The notes: generated from the sequence alone by a model not told the origin. Numbered from the stretch's first letter, positions 25,427 to 35,036 are shown. The stretch is 64,000 nt of DNA from Fulvimarina manganoxydans (GCF_900176465.1 NZ_FWXR01000014.1:1-64000); one strand, 5' to 3'. Program-made: numbers and translations.

Positions 25427-27070
25427 TCAGCTTTCGGTTCCGATCGAACGCGCCTGTTCCCGCAGGAGAAACTTCTGAATCTTGCCCGTCGAGGTTTTGG
25501 GAAGTTCACCGAAGACGATGGTTTTCGGGACCTTGAAACGGGCCATGTTCTCCCGGCAGAAGGCGATGACTTCCTCCTTGCTCAAGCTCTCGCCGGGCCG
25601 CGCCACGACGAAGGCACAGGGACTTTCTCCCCATTTTTCGTCCGGGCGCGCGACGACGGCCGCTTCGGCGATTTTCGGGTGCTTGTAGAGGATGCCCTCC
25701 ACCTCGATTGACGAGATGTTCTCACCGCCGGAGATGATGATGTCCTTCGAGCGATCCTTGATTTCCACATAAAGGTCGGGGTGCATGACGGCGAGATCGC
25801 CGGAGGCGAACCACCCGCCGCGAAAGGCCTTGGTTGTCGCATCCGGGTTCTTCAGATAGCCGCGCATGACATTGTTGCCGCGCATGAAGATCTCGCCGAT
25901 CGTTTCGCCATCGGCCGGAACCGGCTCCATGGTTTCGGGGTCGGCAACCATCAGCCCGTCGAGCACGGTGTAGCGCACGCCCTGGCGCGCCTTGATCGCG
26001 GCGCGCTCGTCCTCGGGCAGGTCGTTCCATTCCTCCTGCCAGGCGCAGACGACGGCTGGTCCATAGGTCTCGGTGAGACCATAGGCGTGGGTCACGGAGA
26101 TCCCCATCGCCTCCACCCGCTTGATGACGGCGGCGGGCGGAGGCGCCCCGGCGGTCATGGCGTGGATCGGCTTGGGCAGCCCCTTCTTCATCTCGTCCGG
26201 TGCGCTCGCCAGCGTGTTAAGAACAATCGGTGCGCCGCAGAAATGGGTGACCTGTTCCTGGCGCATCAGATCGAGAACGGTCTGATCGCGCACGGCGCGC
26301 AGGCACACCGCCGTTCCCGAGACCGCCGCAAGGGTCCAGGGGTAGCACCAGCCATTGCAGTGGAACATCGGCAGGGTCCAGAGATAGACCGGATGGAGGC
26401 CCATCTGCCAATCGATGGCGTTGGACAAGGCGTTCAGATAGGCGCCGCGATGGTGATAGACGACGCCTTTCGGATTGCCTGTGGTCCCCGATGTATAGTT
26501 GAGGCTGATCGCCGCCCATTCGTCCTCGGGTTTGACATAAGAGGCGTCCGGATCGCCCTCGGCGAGAAGCTCGTCATAGGTCAGCGACCCGATGCGTCCG
26601 CCCTCACCCGTATAGACCGCATCCTCGATATCGATGACGAGGATGTCCTTTCGACCGGCCGTCTCCAGCGCCTTCTTCGCGACGGAGGAAAATTCGGGAT
26701 CGACGATGAGCACCTTGGCCTCGGCATGGCCGAGAATGAAGCCGATCGTCGCGGCATCGAGCCGCGTATTGATGGTGTTGAGCACGGCGCCGGTCATCGG
26801 CACGGCGAAATGAAGCTCGAACATCTCCGGCACATTGGCCGCGACGACCGAAACCGTGTCGCCGATCCCGACGCCGCGTCTGGCGAGCGCGTTCGCGGCC
26901 TTCCTCATGCGGGTGAAAGTCTCGGCCCAGCTGATGCGACGCTCGCCATGGACGATGGCCGTGCGGCGCGGATAGATCGCGGCGCTACGCTCGACGAAGC
27001 TGATCGGCGTCAGCGCGGCGTAGTTGGCGCCGCATTTGTCGAGGTCGCGCTCATAGATGCTGTCGGTCAT
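25427..27070 (-). CDS. AMP-binding acyl-CoA ligase (medium-chain / DmdB-like)
   Basis: The 547-residue ANL-superfamily enzyme has the P-loop LNYTSGTTGNPKGV, the adenine motif HAYGLTETYGPA, the hinge YVEIKDRSKDIIISGGENIS and the catalytic lysine in TSTGKIQKF. It activates a carboxylic acid with ATP and couples it to CoA. The FHCNGWCYPW segment is typical of the AlkK/medium-chain acyl-CoA ligase branch. A second ligase gene with the same orientation lies 123 bases upstream, and the two may act on related short acids. Substrate not determined. Confidence 0.88.
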   Translation of the reverse strand: MTDSIYERDLDKCGANYAALTPISFVERSAAIYPRRTAIVHGERRISWAETFTRMRKAANALARRGVGIGDTVSVVAANVPEMFELHFAVPMTGAVLNTINTRLDAATIGFILGHAEAKVLIVDPEFSSVAKKALETAGRKDILVIDIEDAVYTGEGGRIGSLTYDELLAEGDPDASYVKPEDEWAAISLNYTSGTTGNPKGVVYHHRGAYLNALSNAIDWQMGLHPVYLWTLPMFHCNGWCYPWTLAAVSGTAVCLRAVRDQTVLDLMRQEQVTHFCGAPIVLNTLASAPDEMKKGLPKPIHAMTAGAPPPAAVIKRVEAMGISVTHAYGLTETYGPAVVCAWQEEWNDLPEDERAAIKARQGVRYTVLDGLMVADPETMEPVPADGETIGEIFMRGNNVMRGYLKNPDATTKAFRGGWFASGDLAVMHPDLYVEIKDRSKDIIISGGENISSIEVEGILYKHPKIAEAAVVARPDEKWGESPCAFVVARPGESLSKEEVIAFCRENMARFKVPKTIVFGELPKTSTGKIQKFLLREQARSIGTES

Positions 27071-27193
27071 TGGCGTTTCATGTCCTCCCTCGTCGCTAAG
27101 CCTTATCGATGCGGCCCAAGCGATCGTTCTCGCAGATTTTCACAAAATCGAACGATCATTCCACAAGGCCATCAAGTGGCCCATCGCGCCACG

Positions 27194-28804
27194 TCAAACC
27201 AGCTTGCGAATATCCGTCTTTCGTAGCTTACCCGTCGCCGTATGAGGCAGATCGTCGACAAAACGCACATCGTCGGGCACGCACCAGCGGGCGACCTTGC
27301 CGTCATAGAAGGCCTTGATGTCTTCGACGCCGGGCTTCTCGGTGCCGGGCTTCAAGACGAGGAACAGGACCGGGCGTTCGCCCCATTTCTCGTCGGCCCG
27401 CGCTACCACTGCCGCTTCGGCAACCGCCGGATGGCCAACGGCGATGTTCTCGAGGTCGATCGACGAGATCCACTCCCCGCCCGATTTCACCACGTCCTTG
27501 GTTCGGTCGACGATCTGGACATAGCCGTCGGCGTCCATGGTCACGACGTCACCGGTCTCGAACCAACCATCCGGGCGGAAGTTCGGGCTCTCGGCATCGC
27601 GACCGAAATAGCGGCTGGCGACCCACGGTCCGCGCACCAGAAGCGCGCCAAAGCTCTTGCCGTCGCGCGCCACGTCTCCACCATCGGCGCCTTCGACGCG
27701 GAACTCCATTCCAAAGAGCGGGCGCCCTTGCTTGGCAACGAGCGCCAGACGCTCCTCATCCGAATGTCCCGCATGTTTGGCTTTCGGCGCCGAAGCCAGC
27801 CCCACCGGGCTCGTCTCGGTCATGCCCCAGGCATGACGGACCTCGACCCCGAGTGCGTTCATCCGGCTCGTCAGTGCCGGCGGCATCGCCGAGCCGCCTA
27901 CCGCGACGCGTTTCAACTTTTGGAAGCGGGCCCCTTCCTTTTCCATATGCGCCGTCAGCGCCATCCAGATCGTCGGCACACCCGCCGACATGGTGACACC
28001 TTCCTCGTCGAACAGGCGAGCAAGGCTCGCCCCGTCGAGATTGGGTCCTGGCATGACGAGCTTGGCGCCCATCATCGGCACCGCGTAGGGAAGCCCCCAG
28101 GCATTGACGTGGAACATCGGCACGACCGGGCAGACCGTATCGGCCGCCGAGACGCCGAGCGCATCTGGCCAGCCGATCGCCATGGCATGCAGCACCGTCG
28201 AACGATGGGAATACAGAACGCCCTTGGGATCACCCGTCGTGCCCGACGTGTAGCAGAGGGCGCAGGCGGTGTTTTCGTCGAGGCTCGGCCAGTCATAGGC
28301 CTCGGGCCGCCCGACGATGAGATCCTCATAAGCCGTCAGAGCCGGCAACGTCTCCGAAGTCGGCAAGTCGTCGGCCCCGCAGAGTACGACGATGCGGCAA
28401 GTCTTGGGAAGCTGGTCTGCTATCGCCTCAAGAATCGGCAGAAAACCCGGCTCCACGAAGAGCGCGCGATCCTCGGCATGCTGGATGATGAAGGCGATCT
28501 GTTCCTTGAAGAGGCGCGGATTGATCGTGTGGCAGACGCGGCCCGAACCACCGACCCCGTAATAGAGTTCGAGATGCCGGGCGGAGTTCCAGGCAAGCGT
28601 CGCCACACGGTCCCCGGAGCCGAGGCGCATCTCGTCGAGCGCATGGGCAAGCTGGGCGGCACGGCGCGCCAGCGCCGCATAGGTGGTGCGCGATCGGCGC
28701 CCCCCGGCCTCCGCGCTCACCACCTCCGTATCGCCGTGGTAGGCGGCCGCATGGTCCAAGATCGCGGAAACAAGAAGCGGTCTGTCCATCATCAGAGCTT
28801 GCAC
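27194..28804 (-). CDS. dmdB: 3-(methylthio)propionyl-CoA ligase-like enzyme (DmdB)
   Basis: The 536-residue ANL ligase opens with an N-terminus close to that of marine DmdB proteins: MDRPLLVSAILDHAA, then HGDTEVVS. It continues with CYTSGTTGDPKGVLYSH, HAWGMTETSPVG and TATGKLRK. DmdB couples methylthiopropionate, the product of DMSP demethylation, to CoA. Homologues also take other short and medium acids, so the name gives the closest family, not a proven substrate. The start is GTG at 28804 with GGAGGA six bases upstream. dmdA, dmdC and dmdD are not in the window. Confidence 0.8.
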   Translation of the reverse strand: MQALMMDRPLLVSAILDHAAAYHGDTEVVSAEAGGRRSRTTYAALARRAAQLAHALDEMRLGSGDRVATLAWNSARHLELYYGVGGSGRVCHTINPRLFKEQIAFIIQHAEDRALFVEPGFLPILEAIADQLPKTCRIVVLCGADDLPTSETLPALTAYEDLIVGRPEAYDWPSLDENTACALCYTSGTTGDPKGVLYSHRSTVLHAMAIGWPDALGVSAADTVCPVVPMFHVNAWGLPYAVPMMGAKLVMPGPNLDGASLARLFDEEGVTMSAGVPTIWMALTAHMEKEGARFQKLKRVAVGGSAMPPALTSRMNALGVEVRHAWGMTETSPVGLASAPKAKHAGHSDEERLALVAKQGRPLFGMEFRVEGADGGDVARDGKSFGALLVRGPWVASRYFGRDAESPNFRPDGWFETGDVVTMDADGYVQIVDRTKDVVKSGGEWISSIDLENIAVGHPAVAEAAVVARADEKWGERPVLFLVLKPGTEKPGVEDIKAFYDGKVARWCVPDDVRFVDDLPHTATGKLRKTDIRKLV

Positions 28805-29138
28805 GGCATGTCCTCCCGAATTGGGCCGCCTTCTCGCATCACTCGGGCGACGGCCTCACCCGGTCTCTTTTGTGGCCTGAAGCGCGGCGTTCCCGCAAGC
28901 GCGACGTCTTCCCGAGACACCCATTGCCGGACAGTTCGAGGCCCGCAGCGATGCCAGGGAGAGGCGACGCTGCCCCCGCGGCGGCAAGGGAATATTCATC
29001 GTGTTCCGCAAGGATGTATTATATTTAGATTTGTCAGTATTAACTAATCCTTGACGATAAACTTGCCCTCACAGGAGAATTGTTTACGCCTATTCATCAG
29101 GATAAACCCAATTCTTTTTGACTCCTGAGGGCGCAGAC
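28805..29138 (+). promoter_or_regulatory. AT-rich promoter region of the oxidase-like giant gene
   Basis: The last 130 bases of this 334-base gap are markedly AT-rich against the GC-rich surroundings. TTGACG (29051-29056) is a good -35 candidate, with GAGAAT (29075-29080) as a weak -10 at 18-base spacing. GAGGG precedes ATG 29139 by eight bases. The first 180 bases hold the dmdB ribosome site and nothing else I can name. Confidence 0.45.
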
Positions 29139-32100
29139 ATGATTCAGTCCGATATCCGCGACATCGAAGGCAATGGCGAATGGGGCCCGATTTTGTCATG
29201 GCCGATCATTCCGCTGCATTCGGTCGTGCTTCCCGACGGAAAGGTGCTGTCCTTCGGCTCGACCGAGCAAGGGATGCAGGGCGGCCAGTTCGTCTACGAC
29301 CTTTGGGACCCGGAAACCGGCGCCCATCGCACGCTGGAGAACACGACGGGCACGAACATCTTCTGCTCGAACATGGCGATCGATCCCAAGACCGGCAATG
29401 TGATCATCATGGGCGGCGATCATAATGGCGAGCCGGGCTATGGCGCGCTGACCGGTCGCCAGGACGTGCTCGTCTTCGACTACGAGAAGCAGGAGATTCG
29501 GGACGCGCAGGGCGGCGACGCAAATTTCGATCTCGCTTATGGCCGCTATTACGGCACGACCGTAACCCTCTCCAACGGCGAAATCCTCATGGTCGGCGGC
29601 CGTGACGAGAATTACGAGACCCCGACGATCGCGGAAGTCTACAACCACGAGACCGGCATTCGTCAGTTGACCGGCGCGGAGATGCCCGATCTCAAGGCCA
29701 ATCCCGATGGCTCGACCATGACGAGCACGGACGGCAATTATTGGTATCCCCACGCCTTTGCGACCAGCAAGGGCGATGTCGTCGTCATCGAAGCCGATGG
29801 CGAGACGATGTACCGGATGACGACCGAAGGCACCGGTTCGGTCCAGGAGATCGGCACGCTTCCCTTCAAGTCCTACACGCTGAACTCGTCGATCATGTAT
29901 CGGCAGGACAAGATCATGCTGACGGACGATGATGGCGGTCTGTGGACCATCGACGTTTCCGGATCGAAACCGCAATTCGAAAAGGTCGCCCAGCTCGACA
30001 GCGCCCGCACCGATGCCGGCTTCGTGCCGCTCGCCGATGGCCGGATCGCGATCGTCGGGGGCGGCAGCGCCTATGACCAAGGCAACATCCTCGAGGACGC
30101 CCAGAAAGCCGTCGCGATCTGGAATCCGGACGACAACTCCGTCGTCTATCAGGCCGATGCGGCGCTCGCCCGGCTCTATCATTCGACGGCGCTGATGCTG
30201 CCGGACGGCACGATCTTCTCGGGCGGCGGCGGCGCGCCGGGTCCGCTCACCAATCTCAATGCCGAGGTCTTCACGCCGTCCTATCTCTTCGACGAGAACG
30301 GCAATCTCGCCGACCGCCCCGAAATCACCTCGGCGCCGAAGAATGTCTCGACCGGCGACAGCTTCGAGATCAAGGTCGACGACGCCTCGGATGTCGCGAT
30401 GGTCACGATGCTGCGCTCGGGCGCCATGACCCACGCGCGCAATTCCGATCTGCGTTTCGAAAAGCTGAGCTTCGAGGTCGTCGACGATCAGACGATCAAG
30501 GTTCAGCTGCCGACGAGCGGCGCGGCGATGCCGGGCATGTGGATGCTGACCACCGTCGACGAGGCGGGCGTTCCCTCTAAGGCCAGCCTTCTGGGCATCG
30601 ACATGGTGCCGCTGGTCGACACCGGCCCGCTCGAAGCCAACAATCCGATCTACAATATCGACGACGAACAGATCAACGGCGCCTTCGAGCTGACGGTTGA
30701 AGCGCGCTACGACGATATCGACGCCGGCAACTATCAGCGTGTCTTCGATTTCGGCAACGGCCCCGCTCAGGACGAGATCTGGCTTGGACAGGTCGGGTCC
30801 AGCACGGACATGCGTTTCGAGATCATCCAGAACGGCCAGACCTTCAACATCACCGCGCCGGGCGCGATCCTCGAGAACGAGATCGCGACCTGGAAGGTCT
30901 CGGTCGACGAGACCGGCTTCATGCAGCTCTTCAAGAACGGCACGGAGGTCGCAAGGGGCCAGGGCGTCGTGCCGGTCGATGTCGAACGCACCCAGAATTT
31001 CGTCGGCGCCTCCAACTGGCCTGCCGACAGCTATCTGCGCGGCATGGTGCGCAATCTCGAAATCACCAATGATCTCGGCGCGACGGATGGCGACGACATG
31101 ATCACCGGCACGGCCGGCGACGACGTGATCGACCCGCTCGGCGGCAACGACGTAGTCGATGCCGGCGCCGGGAACGACGCGGTCTATGCGAGCGCCGGGA
31201 ACGACACGCTCGATGGCGGCGCGGGCAACGACACGCTGCGCCTTGATTCCGCCTCGCGTCCCGCCGGTGACTGGAGTGTCGATCTGGCGGCCGGAACGGC
31301 CGGGCCCACGGGCCAGCCGGACGCCAATATCGTGAAGAATTTCGAGAATGTCGTCGGCGGTGCCGGCAACGACAACATCGCCGGCACTGACGGCAACAAC
31401 GAGTTGAGCGGCGGGGCCGGAGACGATCGGCTGACCGGGCGCGGCGGCAACGACATACTCGATGGCGGCGCCGGAACCGATACCGCCGTCATGGCCGGCA
31501 GCCTCGCCGATTATACGGTCGAGGTCCGCACGCCCCATGATATGGCCAATATGGGCGGCATGGGCGCCATGGCCCCAACCCTCTCGCTGACCGCCGCGAG
31601 CGGCGCGGTCACGCTGCTGAAGAACATCGAATCAGTCCGCTTTGAAGGCGAGGACAAAACCTACACGATCGACGAAGTGGCGAGCCAGGAAGGCGACAAC
31701 GGCGGAGGCGGCGAGACGCCGACCGACTACCCGGACATCAACGGCGCCTTCACCGCCGAAGCGACGGTTCGCTTCGACGATATCGACGGCGGCGCCTGGC
31801 AGCGCGTCTTCGACTTCGGCAATGGCCCGGACAGCGACAATGTCTGGCTCGGCCAGTTCGAGAACAGTGATGACATGCGCTTCGAGGTCCTGATCGGACA
31901 GACGAAATACTCGATCACCGCCGAGAACGCGATCGTCGAAGGGGAAAGCGCGACCTGGAAGGCCACGGTCGACGAGACCGGCTTCATGCGGCTCTACAAG
32001 GACGGCCAGTTGGTCGCCGAGGGTGAAGGCGCGGTGCCGGCCGATATCGACCGGGCGAACGAATTCCTCGGCAAGTCCAACTGGCCGGGCGACACGCCGC

Positions 32101-34802
32101 TTATCGGCGAAGTGACGAGCTTTGACCTCAAGGACGGCGTCGACCCGGTCGATGGCGGCGGCACGGACGACGGGATCATCACCGGCACCGACGGGGATGA
32201 CATTCTCGTCGGCACGGATGGCGCCGATCTCTTCAAGGCGAGCGCCGGCAGTGACAGCTATGACGGCAAGGACGGCAACGACATCGTCGAGATCGCCGGT
32301 TCTGCCGCCGATTACACCGTTACTCTCGTCGGGGACGACGAAGTCCGTCTCACCGACGTGAATGGCGCCACCAAGAGCCTGACCCGCATCGAACAGGTCC
32401 TCTTCCTCGGCGAGGACAAAACCTACACGATCGACGAGGTTCGGGCGCTGATCGACGATGGGGGCGAGACGCCGACCGACTATCCCGACATCAACGGCGC
32501 CTTCACCGCCGAGGCGACGGTTCGCTTCGACGATATCGACGGCGGCGCCTGGCAGCGCGTCTTCGACTTCGGTAACGGCCCGGACAGCGACAATGTCTGG
32601 CTCGGCCAGTTCGAGAACAGCGACGACATGCGCTTCGAGGTCCTGATCGGACAGACCAAATATTCGATCACCGCCGAGAACGCGATCGTTGAAGGCGAGA
32701 CCGCGACCTGGAAGGCCACGGTCGACGAGACCGGCTATATGCGGCTCTACAAGGACGGCCAGTTGGTCGCCGAGGGCGAAGGCGCGGTGCCGGCCGATAT
32801 CGACCGGGCGAACGAATTCCTCGGCAAATCCAACTGGCCGGGCGACACGCCGCTTATCGGCGAAGTGACGAGCTTTGACCTCAAGGACGGCGTCGACCCG
32901 GTCGATGGCGGTGGCACGGACGAAGGCCAGGTGTTCCCCGGTTCGCCGTCCGATGAATTCCTCACGGGCACAGAGGGCGACGATCTCTTCAAGGCCAGCA
33001 CCGGACGAGACGGCTTCGACGGTCGTGGTGGCTCCGATACGGTCGAAATGGGCGGCAAGATCGCCAATTACGAGATCAAGATCGACGGCGACAAGGTCAT
33101 CATGACCGACACGACGACGCCCTATCCGTCGGTCAAGACGCTCATCAATATCGAGTCGGTGTTCTTCCCGGACGTGAACAAGGGCTACACGATCGAGGAG
33201 GTCCGGGCTCTGGCCGAAGGCGGCGAGGAGCCGAGCGGAAACTTCTTCCCCGGCACGGGCCAGGACGACAACCTGATCGGCACCAGCGAGGACGATCGAT
33301 TCGGCGCGAGCACCGGCAACGACAAATATGATGGCCTCGACGGAAACGATCTCGTCGAACTTTCGGGATCTGCGAAAGACTATACCGTCGAGATCATCAG
33401 CAATGTCGCTGTGCTTCTCACCGACGAGAGTGGCGAGACCAAGCGCCTGACCCGGATCGAGGAAGTCCGCTTCCTCGGGGAGGACAAGACCTACACGATC
33501 GACGAGGTCCGCGCACTCGCAGACGACGGCGGCGAGCCAGGCGATGGCGGCGGCGACGTCAATGTCATCAATGCGCCGGGCGGCTATGTCGCCGGTACCG
33601 ACGGGGCGGACCGCTTCATCGGGACAGAGGGCAAGGACACCTTCTACGGCGGCAAGGGCAACGACGTCTATGAGGGCAAAGGCGACTACAACCAGGTCGA
33701 CTATGACGGCAAGGCGAGCGACTACCAGTTCGTCCGCAACGCCGACGGCACGGTGACCGTCACCCATCCGACCTATGGCACCGACACATTGGACGGCATC
33801 GACGGCTTCTGGTTCCGGGGCGAGGAGAAGTGGTATCCGATCGAGGATCTCGCCGCGGAAGCTCCGATCGACGGCGGCGGCGAGCCTGATGGCGACTTCA
33901 ACGTCATCAATGCCACCGGCGGCTATGTCGAGGGAACCGATGGCGCCGATCTCTTCATCGGCACGGGAGGCAAGGACACCTTCTATGGCGGTAAAGGCGA
34001 CGACGTCTACAAGGGCGGCGCCGGCTACGACCAGGTCGATTACGACGGGAAGGCGAGCGATTATAGCTTCGTCCGCAACACCGACGGCTCGGTGACCGTC
34101 AGCCATCCGACCTACGGGACCGACACGTTGGAGGGGATCAACGGCTTCTGGTTCCGTGGTGAAGGCAAATGGTATGCCTTCGACGACCTCGTCTCGACGA
34201 CGCCGACAGATGGCGGCGGGGAGCCCGGCGACGGGGGCGGTGACGGTGAGCCCGGCGATGGCGGCGGCGAACCCGGCGATGGCGGCGGAACCGATGGCGG
34301 GATCAATGTCATCAACGCGCCCGGCGGCTATGTCGCGGGCACCGACGGGGCGGACCGCTTCATCGGCACCGAGGGTCGCGACACCTTCTATGGCGGCAAG
34401 GGCGACGACGTCTACAATGGCGGCGCCGGCTACGACCAGGTCGACTATGACGGGAAATCGCAGGATTACGATTTCAAGCAAAACGCCGACGGCACCGTCA
34501 CCGTGAGCCATCCGACCTATGGCACCGACAAGCTCGAGGGAATTAACGGTTTCTGGTTCCGCGGCGAAGAGAAATGGTACGGGCTCGATTCACTCGTGAG
34601 CAGCAAGGCCGCCGCGCCGGCCCCCGCTCTCAGCGCGATCGAGAGCGCCGAAGCTGCCCCGGCCGAGACACCGGATGCGGAGGATGCGGCTCTCGTCACG
34701 GCGACGACCCAATTCTTCGGCGACGATCTCAGCGCCGATGCGGGCGCTTCGGACCATGACGCCGGCCAACATCATGCGGACGATCACCACGCCCTCACCT
34801 GA
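29139..34802 (+). CDS. Secreted copper radical oxidase-like protein with LamG, RTX and repeat modules
   Basis: The 1887-residue protein has a kelch propeller (about 15-385) and a galactose-oxidase early-set domain (about 388-490). All copper radical oxidase positions are present. Cys76 (IFCSNMAID) and Tyr138 (GRYYGTTVTLSNG) would form the thioether cofactor. Tyr347-His348 (RLYHSTALML) and His432 (AMTHARNSDLRF) complete the copper site. Spacings (62, 209, 84) are close to those of GlxA and galactose oxidase. The rest holds three LamG-like domains, an RTX block (DNA 31081-31490), three 100-residue LTRIE/TYTIDEVRAL modules, three VINAPGGYV modules and an acidic, His-rich end. There is no signal peptide, so type I secretion is inferred. 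The stacking Trp of galactose oxidase has no clear match. Substrate unknown. Confidence 0.8.
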   Translation: MIQSDIRDIEGNGEWGPILSWPIIPLHSVVLPDGKVLSFGSTEQGMQGGQFVYDLWDPETGAHRTLENTTGTNIFCSNMAIDPKTGNVIIMGGDHNGEPGYGALTGRQDVLVFDYEKQEIRDAQGGDANFDLAYGRYYGTTVTLSNGEILMVGGRDENYETPTIAEVYNHETGIRQLTGAEMPDLKANPDGSTMTSTDGNYWYPHAFATSKGDVVVIEADGETMYRMTTEGTGSVQEIGTLPFKSYTLNSSIMYRQDKIMLTDDDGGLWTIDVSGSKPQFEKVAQLDSARTDAGFVPLADGRIAIVGGGSAYDQGNILEDAQKAVAIWNPDDNSVVYQADAALARLYHSTALMLPDGTIFSGGGGAPGPLTNLNAEVFTPSYLFDENGNLADRPEITSAPKNVSTGDSFEIKVDDASDVAMVTMLRSGAMTHARNSDLRFEKLSFEVVDDQTIKVQLPTSGAAMPGMWMLTTVDEAGVPSKASLLGIDMVPLVDTGPLEANNPIYNIDDEQINGAFELTVEARYDDIDAGNYQRVFDFGNGPAQDEIWLGQVGSSTDMRFEIIQNGQTFNITAPGAILENEIATWKVSVDETGFMQLFKNGTEVARGQGVVPVDVERTQNFVGASNWPADSYLRGMVRNLEITNDLGATDGDDMITGTAGDDVIDPLGGNDVVDAGAGNDAVYASAGNDTLDGGAGNDTLRLDSASRPAGDWSVDLAAGTAGPTGQPDANIVKNFENVVGGAGNDNIAGTDGNNELSGGAGDDRLTGRGGNDILDGGAGTDTAVMAGSLADYTVEVRTPHDMANMGGMGAMAPTLSLTAASGAVTLLKNIESVRFEGEDKTYTIDEVASQEGDNGGGGETPTDYPDINGAFTAEATVRFDDIDGGAWQRVFDFGNGPDSDNVWLGQFENSDDMRFEVLIGQTKYSITAENAIVEGESATWKATVDETGFMRLYKDGQLVAEGEGAVPADIDRANEFLGKSNWPGDTPLIGEVTSFDLKDGVDPVDGGGTDDGIITGTDGDDILVGTDGADLFKASAGSDSYDGKDGNDIVEIAGSAADYTVTLVGDDEVRLTDVNGATKSLTRIEQVLFLGEDKTYTIDEVRALIDDGGETPTDYPDINGAFTAEATVRFDDIDGGAWQRVFDFGNGPDSDNVWLGQFENSDDMRFEVLIGQTKYSITAENAIVEGETATWKATVDETGYMRLYKDGQLVAEGEGAVPADIDRANEFLGKSNWPGDTPLIGEVTSFDLKDGVDPVDGGGTDEGQVFPGSPSDEFLTGTEGDDLFKASTGRDGFDGRGGSDTVEMGGKIANYEIKIDGDKVIMTDTTTPYPSVKTLINIESVFFPDVNKGYTIEEVRALAEGGEEPSGNFFPGTGQDDNLIGTSEDDRFGASTGNDKYDGLDGNDLVELSGSAKDYTVEIISNVAVLLTDESGETKRLTRIEEVRFLGEDKTYTIDEVRALADDGGEPGDGGGDVNVINAPGGYVAGTDGADRFIGTEGKDTFYGGKGNDVYEGKGDYNQVDYDGKASDYQFVRNADGTVTVTHPTYGTDTLDGIDGFWFRGEEKWYPIEDLAAEAPIDGGGEPDGDFNVINATGGYVEGTDGADLFIGTGGKDTFYGGKGDDVYKGGAGYDQVDYDGKASDYSFVRNTDGSVTVSHPTYGTDTLEGINGFWFRGEGKWYAFDDLVSTTPTDGGGEPGDGGGDGEPGDGGGEPGDGGGTDGGINVINAPGGYVAGTDGADRFIGTEGRDTFYGGKGDDVYNGGAGYDQVDYDGKSQDYDFKQNADGTVTVSHPTYGTDKLEGINGFWFRGEEKWYGLDSLVSSKAAAPAPALSAIESAEAAPAETPDAEDAALVTATTQFFGDDLSADAGASDHDAGQHHADDHHALT
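31710..32923 (+). repeat. 753-bp in-frame tandem duplication inside the giant oxidase gene
   Basis: The unit starting at 31710 recurs at 32463 with a constant 753-base offset (251 codons). The first 461 bases of each (31710-32170 and 32463-32923) are almost identical and contain no indel. They encode a LamG-like domain beginning INGAFTAEATVRFDDIDGGA. The rest of each unit is a more diverged LTRIE/TYTIDEVRAL module. A third, older LamG copy lies upstream at 30664-31080. The near-identity suggests a recent duplication or continuing gene conversion. Confidence 0.85.
33561..34600 (+). repeat. Three 97-residue VINAPGGYV modules in the giant oxidase
   Basis: Copies begin at 33561, 33900 and 34305, each about 290 bases. 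Each opens NVIN(A)PGGYV-GTDGADRFIG and continues with DTFYGGKGNDVY, QVDYDGK-DY, NADGTVTVxHPTYGTD and GFWFRGEEKWY. Gly/Pro/Asp/Glu linkers, the longest at 34209-34300, separate them. The front resembles RTX calcium repeats; the back half is a beta-rich piece I do not recognise as a named domain. Confidence 0.8.
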
Positions 34803-34814
34803 TGATCCGAACCG

Positions 34815-34850
34815 CGCGAGGCCCGGTATCACGCGATCGGGCCTCGCGCT
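34815..34850 (+). terminator. Hairpin terminator after the first oxidase gene
   Basis: GCGCGAGGCCCG (34815-34826) pairs perfectly with CGGGCCTCGCGC (34839-34850), 12 bases past the stop. The following bases (TTCAAATCT) are only partly T-rich. It suggests the two oxidase genes can be transcribed separately. Confidence 0.65.
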
Positions 34851-35036
34851 TCAAATCTCGGGGGGTCGCGCCGGGTCTGACCGAGGCGGCACCAAGGGAA
34901 CGGAGAGCGTCCAGCGATTGGGGGTAATCGCCCGACGCTCTCGCGCCTTGCTCGTTTCAACGGGCTCTTCAGGATTTCGACGGAGAGACGCCGGGTCTTT
35001 CTGCGAACGAGCGTTTCTTGAGTGGGGACTGGCAGC

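Noticed and set aside
29196-31538. 780-codon minus-strand frame opposite the oxidase N-terminus
   Set aside because: The plus strand encodes recognisable kelch and early-set domains with a ribosome site; the minus frame has no recognisable family and arises from GC-rich codon bias.
31632-34511. 959-codon frame on the minus strand opposite the first oxidase gene
   Set aside because: It is a mirror of the repetitive Gly/Asp-rich gene: its Val/Asp/Ile/Ala pattern repeats exactly with the plus-strand modules, and it has no ribosome site.
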